A stretch of DNA of 64,000 nt, taken from assembly GCF_037392515.1 (NCBI RefSeq), contig NC_090280.1, positions 28,835,118 to 28,899,117 of the forward strand, given 5' to 3'. The DNA is from Haliotis asinina (taxonomy: Eukaryota > Mollusca > Gastropoda > Lepetellida > Haliotidae). This document shows positions 58,201-64,000 of this stretch, one piece after another; position 1 is the stretch's first letter, and each line of letters starts with the position of its first letter. The translations under genes and the position numbers were made by a program. The notes under the pieces are model-generated. The model did not search any database. It had not been told where the DNA came from and worked only from the letters and a program-made list of their open reading frames with translations.

Positions 58201-60201
58201 TATACTTTGAAAATTTACATATATTCCTAACTATTTTTGTCCAGTATATCAACATGCCGTGTTTCGATAATGACTATTACCTTTACCGACTGTAATCATG
58301 TTTTCATTGTTTTTCAGCTGGGGCGGTGGGGTAGCCTGGTGGTTAAAGCGTTCGCTCTTCACACTGAAGACCCGGGTCCGATTCTCCATAAAATGTGAGA
58401 ATGTGTGGGCAAAATGTGTGAAATACATTTCTGGTGTGCCCCGCCGTGATCTTGCCAGAATATTACCAAATGAGGCGTAAAACCAAATTCTCTAACGCAG
58501 TCACTCCTTTTGATCTCGTCTTCAGTGTATCAATTGATGACTTGCTTTGAAGATACTCATCATATTGACCACTGGTTTTCCGGTCCAGATTCGACTTTTT
58601 ACTGACCGCTGCTATATAGCTGGAATACTGCGTCGTCATACTTAACTCACTCACTCACTTTGTTTGATATCACAATACCACATATCATAGTTGAGTGAGG
58701 TGGATTTCCCGCCGATTTGAAAGGTATTTTATTCATATCATGCCATGTCTGCTGAATGTTGGAAAGACTGAGTTTACGTTACCGAAATTCGAACCCAAGG
58801 TACCAACAACGCTGCAGTATATTCTCTTCAAAGAGAAATAATAGCGGTATTTACCATCCCATGCTGCTACTTACTGATGGAGTTATAGACCCTTGTGTCA
58901 CCGCCCTGCACCTCCAGGCCACATCCGGCGTTCAGACAGCCTGCAGCTGCGTCGACGGTGTTGTTGAAGTAGTGCTGAACGTTGATACTGGTGAGAAGAG
59001 CCCCAGCATCTGAAGCTACGTAGCCGGTGAAGTTCCACTCCCCTCTCAGTATGTCAGTCAGCAGCTTCTTGTTGGCGCAGGCGGGGATACCGTTGATGCT
59101 GTGAGAAGAGAAAATGTCTAGATATTCTGTAAATTGCTGGGAGTATGGCCATTTCCTGCTACACGGATGAATGTGCTTTGAGAGAATTGTTAACTGTCTA
59201 AACATATATGACATAGAATTAGCAGTCAGATTCAATAAGGTTTTGCTCTTACAGGTTATATGCGCAGTGGAGGCCGAATGATCCAGCTTCTGCGCATTTC
59301 CGGAAGGGAGGTAGGAAGTAACTTCTCCAATCCCGTTCTGAAACCTAGATGGAACTCCTAAGTAACCATCTCATCAGTCACTTGTGGCTCATGCAGAAAC
59401 GTTGTCAACCTTGGTCATCAAGCTGTTGGAAGGGTTTTCGCCCAAAAAATGTTACAACATGGAACTTTTTGTCACGTGGCCTTGAACTTGGCATTAAGGA
59501 ACTAAAGCAAGAACTGGTCAGTTCTCTGTCGGTATAATTTATCCAACAGTGGTATCTTTGTTACATTGTGTGGAAGGATATTTCAGAGGACTTACACTAG
59601 AATTCTGTCACAGATCCAGTCTTGCACAAACAGGCACACTCACGCACACTTGCATGCATGTTATCCTACCTCATTTCAATTTCAGACGTGAAGTGCATTT
59701 ATTAGAGACCATTCCTAATTTATGAATAGGAGAGGGGAGTAATGTGGAATGTGACTGTACAAAATCCGCCCCCTCATCTCATTTCATGTACAAAATAGAT
59801 GACATCCGATTCAGTGAATGTCTATCTAAAAAGCATCATTATGAAAATCAAAATAGGTAAAACTGAACCTGCTTTAGACTGCAAGTGCTGGGATGATGCA
59901 GCATATGATATACACAAGTACAAAGAAAGATTAATGTCGTTGCGTACAAGACGACGACTGTTTTTCCATCAGAGGCGTCTACAACATATACATTTCTGGA
60001 ATGGAATGAGATTAAGTAAACCGACCACACCTTTGCATCAAAGTCGTGTCTACTGACGGGCCAGTCTTCTGGGCCTGCGGACACGTCGAAGTGTTTACAG
60101 GCGGAAGCAGTTCTCACATAGCGTGGGTGGCTACCATGGAGACCCTTCACGTGGTGGTATCCCATCTCCCCAGCATGGTAGGGGTCTTCACTTAGCGTCT
60201 C
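51962..60201 (-). CDS. GH3 beta-xylosidase-like glycoside hydrolase, 5' exons missing
   Basis: Ten exons on the minus strand, all in one frame: 60201-60029, 59337-59253, 59098-58875, 57952-57699, 57205-56983, 56675-56586, 55681-55473, 54497-54297, 53823-53649 and 52077-51962 (stop), 582 codons plus stop. The first visible exon has ETLSEDPYHAGEMG and ACKHFDVSAGPE, the GH3 (alpha/beta)8-barrel substrate loop. Exon 3 has YVASDAGALL, where the Asp is the expected catalytic nucleophile. Exons 4-8 form the second GH3 domain (VVGPMANDS, LLLFNGGPVEIGW, ECFYPAQAAGDAIF, RLPYTWP, FPYGYGLSYT). Exons 8-10 end in a fibronectin-III-like domain. The plant-type beta-D-xylosidase subfamily fits best and would release xylose from xylan ends, sensible in an algal grazer. 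Relatives are roughly 740-770 residues, so about 160 N-terminal residues including any signal peptide are absent. No stop or frameshift was found in the exons. AATAAA lies 365 bp downstream (51593-51598). Confidence 0.93.
52107..52130 (+). promoter_or_regulatory. Four tandem AGGTCA half-sites
   Basis: Four exact AGGTCA hexamers in a row, each overlapping as TCAAGGTCA, within the last intron of the GH3 gene. AGGTCA is the known nuclear-receptor half-site and TCAAGGTCA the extended monomer site of the ERR/NR5A group. It may equally be a chance microsatellite. Confidence 0.35.
52188..52300 (-). mobile_element. SINE-B fragment in a GH3 intron
   Basis: Reads 'ttttacgccgcgttttagca' then 'ggcctgggacactcgaactg' with a decayed head. 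Confidence 0.7.
52485..52615 (-). mobile_element. SINE-B copy in a GH3 intron
   Basis: Reads 'gttccagcaatttcacggct', 'gtgcttcacacagtgtagcc' and 'ggggaatcgaaaccgtatct'. Confidence 0.85.
53018..53625. repeat. (CTA/CTG)n array with an embedded 85 bp minisatellite
   Basis: A long mixed CTA and CTG triplet tract between the last two GH3 exons. A non-triplet module starting CTAGCACTAATACTATAACT and running to CCACTACGTACT occurs at about 53224, 53373 and 53530; the first two are near-identical and the third is shortened. Poly-Ser, poly-Thr and poly-Val frames across it are by-products. Confidence 0.95.
54625..54870 (+). mobile_element. Two SINE-A pieces joined by a long ACTC tail
   Basis: 54625-54680 is a 3' end ('cagaccgccgccatacagct'). 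54680-54778 is an unusually long tail of CTCA and CCTCA units. At 54779 a second copy starts at its 5' end (GTGAAGGTACGGGGTACACT) and stops near 54870. Confidence 0.88.
54985..55140 (+). mobile_element. SINE-A copy with internal deletion
   Basis: Starts 'tgaagatccgagttagaatt', skips the central block, resumes at 'gcagatcgatgagcatgctg' and ends with an ACTC tail that grades into the next triplet array. Confidence 0.88.
55140..55322. repeat. (CTA/CTG)n triplet array
   Basis: Mixed CTA and CTG triplets of about 180 bp at the 3' end of a SINE-A tail in a GH3 intron. Confidence 0.95.
56057..56285 (-). mobile_element. SINE-A copy in a GH3 intron
   Basis: Runs from 'agttttacgccacacgcagc' to 'gttctaatccagatcttctc'. 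The final 22 bp or so are duplicated. Confidence 0.88.
56772..56878 (-). mobile_element. SINE-A fragment in a GH3 intron
   Basis: Contains 'agtctggagcagacaatcca' and 'gacctcccgatcctcgcatg', with a central deletion. Confidence 0.75.
57983..58078 (-). mobile_element. SINE-A 3' fragment
   Basis: Retains 'cacattcaacaatatttcag' and 'gatccagtgattgacatcat'. It sits just upstream of GH3 exon 4. Confidence 0.65.
58318..58498 (+). mobile_element. SINE-B copy
   Basis: GGGGCGGTGGGGTAGCCTGG head, 'gacccgggtccgattctcca' B box, a small duplication of the 'aaaatgtgtg' region, then 'ctggtgtgccccgccgtgat'. Confidence 0.9.
58556..58660 (+). mobile_element. SINE-A 3' half
   Basis: Reads 'ttgaccactggttttccggt', 'gctatatagctggaatactg' and an ACTC tail. 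Confidence 0.85.
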
Positions 60202-60310
60202 CTTAAATTCACGTTCGTTTGTAAAGACACAATGCTTGCTCATCTCTAGAATGCAGATTGGGTGAACGTAGCTATACTCTTGGTATTTGTTTGTTTTATT
60301 TGTTTTGTTT

Positions 60311-60498
60311 GTGAATGAGTGAGTTTAGTTTTACGCCACACCCTGCAATATCCCAGCTATATGACGGTCTTGGTAACTTCGAGTCAGGAGCAGACAATCC
60401 AGTGATCACCAGCTTGAGCATCAATCTACGCAACCGGGATTTGATGACATGTGTCAGAGACCCTGATCACACTATCATCTTTTACGACAAGCATGGGT
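60311..60498 (-). mobile_element. SINE-A copy cut abruptly at its inner block
   Basis: Matches the family from 'gagtttagttttacgccaca' to TTTTACGACAAGCATGGGT. The family normally continues 'tgctgaagatcaattc', but here the sequence switches to AGTAGTATAGGGAATGGGGG. This is the inferred left junction of the virus-like element. Confidence 0.88.
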
Positions 60499-60775
60499 AG
60501 TAGTATAGGGAATGGGGGTTCTGGACCACTTTCAAGAAATGTCTCTACAACACCTTATTTACTAAATAAGACGTTGGTGGGCCCCTTAGCTCTTGCTACT
60601 ATTACCCCTACTACAAAAAAGTTGGCGGTAATTACTGTGCCTTGGTAGGAGGTAACACTGTGACGTACGGTACGATCAATACACGTTTATATCAATGAAG
60701 CAGTTTAACGTGAACCGCCTACGATCTCTTTGGTGTTCATAATAAAGGCTTGTTGGGCTTTTTGTATCCCCTGTG

Positions 60776-61321
60776 CTATGTACTTTTTTTCTCGTCCTCG
60801 CTGATAGCAGACTTACGAGACTTGGATCGAATATCTTGTTTCATTCCGTTATATTTTTTGAGTTCAGAGAGGATTGAACGAAACTCCTCTTCTGAGATCT
60901 TACTATCAGAGAGTGCCGTGGAAATACGCTCACTAACTGTGTTCAGTTTTGCTTCGGCCAGAACCCTGATCTCGTCGTGTTTCAATGCCTTACGATGCAG
61001 TCTGCGTGATACCAACTTAAGCGCCAACCCTAACACCCCCGCTATCCCAGCTGTTATTTCAAAACCTAGCACTATAGGTGCAGCCACGATGGTGGTTAAC
61101 AACCCAACACCTGCAGCCCCTAGTCCCGTGCTGGTTGCCATAAGGGCAGTGTCAGCCCCGTCCACGATATTGAAAGCTCTATTGTACTTCTTACATAGTG
61201 CTTTCCGCGTGTCACGGTCTTGTTCTAGTTGACGTTTCACATCACATAACTGCCTCAAGCGGAACCCATCTACAGTTTCCAACGTCTTCGCTACTTCCTC
61301 TACGACTGGGTACAGACCCAT
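60776..61321 (-). CDS. Virus-like cluster protein with glycine-rich membrane segment, 181 residues
   Basis: Starts MGLYPVVEEVAKTLETVDGF. Residues about 45-65 read KYNRAFNIVDGADTALMAT, followed by a hydrophobic glycine-rich stretch (about 64-101, with GLGAAGVGLLTTIVAAPIVL) long enough for one or two membrane helices. A basic segment RRLHRKALKHDEIRVLAEAK, a helix-prone SEEEFRSIL region and a charged lysine-rich C-terminus follow. I remember this layout as a recurrent uncharacterised family in cnidarian and mollusc genomes, often close to other virus-like genes; that is memory and not a search result. A minor virion or membrane-acting protein is a guess. It is the last gene before the element's left margin, with a 13 bp gap to the next ORF. 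Confidence 0.85.
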   Translation of the reverse strand: MGLYPVVEEVAKTLETVDGFRLRQLCDVKRQLEQDRDTRKALCKKYNRAFNIVDGADTALMATSTGLGAAGVGLLTTIVAAPIVLGFEITAGIAGVLGLALKLVSRRLHRKALKHDEIRVLAEAKLNTVSERISTALSDSKISEEEFRSILSELKKYNGMKQDIRSKSRKSAISEDEKKST

Positions 61322-61345
61322 CCTATAATATATATTATGAAAGAT
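61322..61345 (-). promoter_or_regulatory. TATA-like promoter candidate for the 181-residue gene
   Basis: The 13 bp gap and the end of the upstream ORF read, on the minus strand, CATAATATATATTATAGG directly before the ATG. No other space for a promoter exists. Confidence 0.5.
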
Positions 61346-62018
61346 ATTTTAATTGGGTTTCAGTTAATACTCTTCCAATGTATTTAAAGTCTACAAGTTC
61401 TATACGAGTAGTCAGGGTAATAGGTGAGAGGCTAATATACTTTCCTGTTGTAATAAAAACCCCACTGAGATTTATTAAGCGGTTTATAGGACCCCCGTGG
61501 GTATCCCGTTGTATAACAATACGACAATATTTGTTTGTGTGTTCGTCAAACCAGTGTATTGACACCCCGGGTAAAATTTGGTGTACTCTTGAGGTGTTTT
61601 CATTACCTAAAAATACAAAGAAGACTTCTATGATGAGTGTGAAAGGGGAGAATGTATCAAGACTTATGTTAGGAGTATAATTGATAAATGCTAATTTATT
61701 GTCTTCTCCAGGCCTTAAACTACTTTTTTCGGTCTCAGTAGTTGCTATGAATATCCTCTCCGGAATGAAATCCCCGGTCCAGATACCGTTGTTCCTAATC
61801 TTAGTGACAAATTTTGTATCTGTATCTATTGTGATATAAGGTGAGGCGAGTGTTAAGTTGATCAGCCATTTAGGCTCTTTTAAATCTGATAACGGCACCA
61901 GTCTGTACACGTTGTCTTTGAAGTGTAGGACGTATAATTCATCTTCCTCACCAGGCTGATCGAATCCCTCTGTATCTCCTAGGTCGTTAAGCGTGGTGTT
62001 GGGTCGATGACTGGTCAT
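61335..62018 (-). CDS. Fibre-like virion surface protein candidate, 227 residues
   Basis: Starts MTSHRPNTTLNDLGDTEGFD. The N-terminal segment LGDT.GFD.PG......Y.L.FKDNVYRLV is shared with the 304-residue neighbour. Downstream, NLTLASPYITIDTD, KIRNNGIW, LPGVSIHW and the C-terminal LTETQLKYLS align with NIRLVSPYVFTDNK, KVVNNGTI, VKGIKLGW and LSKNQLEIIS of that neighbour, so the two are tandem paralogues. The body looks all-beta and lacks a signal peptide or membrane helix. A 'DL.D.....G..Y.L' N-terminal repeat is typical of phage and virus appendage proteins, so a receptor-binding or spike role is plausible but inferred. It is shorter because one copy of the N-terminal repeat is missing. Confidence 0.82.
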   Translation of the reverse strand: MTSHRPNTTLNDLGDTEGFDQPGEEDELYVLHFKDNVYRLVPLSDLKEPKWLINLTLASPYITIDTDTKFVTKIRNNGIWTGDFIPERIFIATTETEKSSLRPGEDNKLAFINYTPNISLDTFSPFTLIIEVFFVFLGNENTSRVHQILPGVSIHWFDEHTNKYCRIVIQRDTHGGPINRLINLSGVFITTGKYISLSPITLTTRIELVDFKYIGRVLTETQLKYLS

Positions 62019-62045
62019 TATTATATTATTACGATATAATTTCCA
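62019..62045 (-). promoter_or_regulatory. AT-rich promoter candidate for the 227-residue gene
   Basis: On the minus strand the 10 bp gap plus the end of the upstream ORF reads ATCGTAATAATATAATA directly before ATG, similar in composition to the other gaps of the cluster. Confidence 0.45.
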
Positions 62046-62943
62046 ACTGGTTTTTTGATAATAATTCAGGGGTGAACTTCATACCCATGAAGTGTATGTT
62101 GGCAGGCAGGAAGATATTGGTTAGTGATATCTTGTTTTCCACGATCACGTTGACCCCCTGCAGACTGGTGTTGGAGTCGGTACCCACCCGCACGTAAACA
62201 TTGCAAACTTGATACTGGTGTCGTTTCACCCACCCGAGTTTGATCCCCTTCACGATCTCGATATTATTCCCCGATGGTTCCCCTAGGTAGACTTTGATGA
62301 TCAGTGTTGAGTTTGCCGGTAGACTCTCTAGTATACTGACCACGCCTTCGAATTCAGACACCAACTGCAATTTCACGTTTTGTATGGTCGGTTTACTCGA
62401 TAGCATATGAGCTGCCATAGTGTCGAGTGGGCTGATGACTATGCTACGTCTCTGAGTTGGGACGTAAGCCACGAGTATGGTTCCATTGTTCACGACTTTG
62501 TTTAGGTGGTTGTCTTTGTTATCCGTGAACACGTAGGGAGAGACGAGTCTAATATTGAGAAACCAGTCGTCGTTATCGGGTAACAACACCCACTTGTCAT
62601 CTTCGGTGAAGACGAGCATATATGGCTTGTTTCGGGCGACGGTAGTGCTCTCAACATCGTCTAAGTCGAACAGTTTACCCCCGAACGATGGGTATATTAT
62701 CCAGTTATTATCACCGGTGTTGACAAGGGAGTACTTAGTGTTTACTGTTGCTCTTGTGGTATCTATCATATCACTTAGGGCTCCACTGGAGGGGATTTCA
62801 ACGCGTTTGTAAATGTTGTTTTTCAGTTGCAAGGCGTACGATGTACCATCTACTCCGGGAGCGTCGAAACCGCGCGTGTCTCCGAGGTCGGAGATCCCGA
62901 TATTGACGCATTTTTTAACTCCGGGTCCTTGTGCGCTGGTCAT
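62029..62943 (-). CDS. Fibre-like virion surface protein candidate, 304 residues
   Basis: Starts MTSAQGPGVKKCVNIGISDL. Residues about 18-52 (ISDLGDTRGFDAPG to NNIYKRVEIP) and about 93-126 (KLFDLDDVESTTVA to DDKWVLLPD) look like two copies of one roughly 34-residue module with the pattern 'DL.D......Y.L.....D.W/Y...P'. A beta-rich body (about 130-304) follows, with NIRLVSPYVF, VVNNGTILVAY, VKGIKLGWVKR and the end FTPELLSKNQLEIIS. It is the longer paralogue of the adjacent 227-residue protein. No catalytic motif, signal peptide or membrane helix is seen. The likely job is a virion surface or attachment protein; exposure and host range are inference. The second module is absent from the shorter paralogue. 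Confidence 0.82.
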   Translation of the reverse strand: MTSAQGPGVKKCVNIGISDLGDTRGFDAPGVDGTSYALQLKNNIYKRVEIPSSGALSDMIDTTRATVNTKYSLVNTGDNNWIIYPSFGGKLFDLDDVESTTVARNKPYMLVFTEDDKWVLLPDNDDWFLNIRLVSPYVFTDNKDNHLNKVVNNGTILVAYVPTQRRSIVISPLDTMAAHMLSSKPTIQNVKLQLVSEFEGVVSILESLPANSTLIIKVYLGEPSGNNIEIVKGIKLGWVKRHQYQVCNVYVRVGTDSNTSLQGVNVIVENKISLTNIFLPANIHFMGMKFTPELLSKNQLEIIS

Positions 62944-63018
62944 TTTACATGAAGCGTTAAGCTGAGGTATCCTATATTTACAGGATTATGATTTATATCT
63001 AACACCGATATTGTCAGC

Positions 63019-63594
63019 TCAGGTATGTTGCCCTGGGTTAATTTTTTTATACTGCCGTGGTGAAAACGACTCGGTTCTACCGTCGTTGTATTTCTCAGTT
63101 TTCACCGGCACTGCTCTCAGTATAGTGGAAGGGTGACCTCCTTGAATGTTGTCCGTTGTGCTCACCTGACTGAGATGAATGTACAGCTCTCGGTACGGTA
63201 CTAGGTCGGGTAACTTCGTGCCTGTGACGGTTGTTGTTGGTTTTATCTCATCAGGAGACATACCGAGTATCCTCGCTAATGGTCGGCCTAGCCTCAAGGG
63301 GTTTCTTCCGTTGTTGATTAACACCACTGTGCCGTTTGAGTCGTTCATCTTGAGTTCGGCTCCAAGGGGTTTGAAGACCTCGTCGTTTAGAGAGCACACG
63401 CTGTAGTAGCCGTCAGTTATCTGGCTGCGAGTTCCACTGACGAACAGCTTATTGTTGCTGATATTGATGTTAGTCCATTGCGGTAGGTAGGTGATATCGC
63501 AGAGTGCGACTTCGAGTTGACCTGACGTGTTATCGATCGCGTGCGTCAGCTGAACAGCCTCACCGCTCGTTATTCCTGGAAGTGTTATGTACAT
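63019..63594 (-). CDS. Conserved virus-like cluster protein, 191 residues
   Basis: Starts MYITLPGITSGEAVQLTHAI, then GQLEVALCDITYLPQWTNIN. I recall an uncharacterised family in cnidarian and mollusc virus-like loci with an N-terminal 'WEVAL.EI.YP..W.N' pattern, and the 'LEVALCDITYLPQWTNI' here fits it, as does the predicted beta-rich first half. A segment RNPLRLGRPLARILGMSPDE lies mid-protein, and the C-terminal 50 residues are basic and low in structure. No signal peptide or membrane helix. A virion structural or accessory role is inferred from neighbourhood only. Its start codon is only 37 bp from that of the divergent gene, so the two probably share a control region. Confidence 0.8.
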   Translation of the reverse strand: MYITLPGITSGEAVQLTHAIDNTSGQLEVALCDITYLPQWTNINISNNKLFVSGTRSQITDGYYSVCSLNDEVFKPLGAELKMNDSNGTVVLINNGRNPLRLGRPLARILGMSPDEIKPTTTVTGTKLPDLVPYRELYIHLSQVSTTDNIQGGHPSTILRAVPVKTEKYNDGRTESFSPRQYKKINPGQHT

Positions 63595-63631
63595 GTTAGA
63601 GTATATACACTCATTATATAAGAGTTTTAAA
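63595..63631. promoter_or_regulatory. Bidirectional promoter candidate
   Basis: A 37 bp gap between two divergent start codons. It contains GTATATAC and ATTATATAAG, TATA-like boxes about 10 bp apart, one suited to each direction. Confidence 0.6.
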
Positions 63632-64000
63632 ATGTTGTTTTACCCTAAACTGGACGTAGATTTCTCCCCGATGAAGATCGTGGTTGCTCCTGAGTTGTAT
63701 TTCAATGCCCAGCTTTTAGATGTGTTCGATAAGTATAAGCTTTCGGTGACTAACATCAAGGCAGTCCACGCTTGGTTCAACAACCCTATGCAGTTCTGGC
63801 AGAATCAATTAAACTTTGCTGTGTGGTGCGCTACAACAGGGTGTGGTGTGACATTGACCGACACTCGACGTGGACCGCTGAGTCAGTCTGTGTTCAAGTT
63901 CCACGTGTACTACCAGGTCAGACGTATCCTTAAAGAGATCAGCGCCCCCCTCCCACAGGACAAAGCGTGGGACGCAACAAACAACCCGTATGATAGACGG
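63632..64000 (+). CDS. Conserved virus-like cluster protein, N-terminal 123 residues (runs off the window)
   Basis: The ATG at 63632 opens a frame without stop to the last base. Visible landmarks are KIVVAPELYFNAQLLDVFD, AWFNNPMQFWQNQLNFAVW, CATTGCGV and VYYQVRRILKEISAPLPQD. I remember proteins with the FWQNQLNFAVWCATTGCGV block as a repeated uncharacterised family in cnidarian and mollusc genomes, often together with relatives of the 191-residue protein; this is recollection, not a search. It has no signal peptide and no recognisable enzyme motif in this part. It is the only plus-strand gene of the cluster, and the rest of the element presumably continues in this direction. Confidence 0.82.
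   Translation, partial: MLFYPKLDVDFSPMKIVVAPELYFNAQLLDVFDKYKLSVTNIKAVHAWFNNPMQFWQNQLNFAVWCATTGCGVTLTDTRRGPLSQSVFKFHVYYQVRRILKEISAPLPQDKAWDATNNPYDRR

Larger units (their letters stand above)
60499..64000. mobile_element. Left end of an integrated virus-like element (extends past the window)
   Basis: From the SINE break at 60,498 to the window end no host SINE, microsatellite or intron is seen, in sharp contrast to the DNA to the left. Five intact, intron-less ORFs fill it with gaps of 10-75 bp: four on the minus strand, one on the plus strand. 60499-60775 is a non-coding margin beginning AGTAGTATAGGG. Polinton/Maverick ends are known to begin with AG and to duplicate 6 bp, which would fit, but the other end is not visible. 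No polymerase, integrase, ATPase or capsid gene lies in the visible part. A DNA-virus insertion or a Polinton-like element are both possible. Confidence 0.72.

Noticed and set aside
60750..61680. Two 160-codon plus-strand frames and the 75-85 codon plus frames at 62555 and 63179
   Set aside because: Antisense shadows of the minus-strand virus-like genes, which have better starts, tight packing and recognisable protein features.

Overview
This is a gene-poor, repeat-rich stretch of animal nuclear DNA, most likely from a marine gastropod and plausibly an abalone (Haliotis). The species call rests on my recognition of two very abundant SINE families whose copies litter the whole window, on mollusc-type LINE and MITE relics, and on the two host genes. 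The genes are split into exons with ordinary GT..AG introns, so open reading frames in the intron and intergenic DNA are mostly repeats read by chance. No rRNA, no intact tRNA gene and no CRISPR array was seen.

Layout. (1) 1-14.4 kb: no convincing gene; SINEs, a 2.0 kb TTAA-flanked inverted-repeat element (4808-6820), a hairpin MITE and an 81 bp tandem repeat near 11.8-12.3 kb. (2) 14.4-25.0 kb, minus strand: a single-pass membrane receptor of the immunoglobulin superfamily, with a signal-peptide exon, five Ig-like domains on one exon each, and a transmembrane exon; every internal junction is phase 1. (3) 25-51.9 kb: no convincing gene; many SINEs, a 0.8 kb MITE split by a SINE with a perfect target duplication, a possible lectin-like exon near 31.6 kb, and two long minisatellites (42.3-44.1 kb with a 424 bp higher-order unit; 47.9-49.2 kb with about a 180 bp unit). 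(4) 52.0-60.2 kb, minus strand: ten exons covering the C-terminal three quarters of a secreted GH3 beta-xylosidase-like enzyme; the exons for about the first 150-170 residues are not in the window. (5) 60.5-64.0 kb: a compact, intron-less, virus-like gene cluster with four minus-strand ORFs and one divergent plus-strand ORF that runs off the end, gaps of only 10-75 bp, and TATA-like motifs in the gaps.

The most interesting region is (5). Its left edge cuts a SINE copy abruptly at about 60,498, and that SINE lies upstream of the first visible GH3 exon. The simplest reading is that an integrated viral or Polinton-like element sits inside a SINE inside an intron of the GH3 gene, with the enzyme's 5' exons on its far side. 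The cluster encodes a conserved membrane protein, two paralogous fibre-like proteins with a repeated N-terminal motif, and two proteins of families I remember from virus-like loci in cnidarian and mollusc genomes. No polymerase, integrase, ATPase or capsid gene is inside the window, so the element cannot be classified here.
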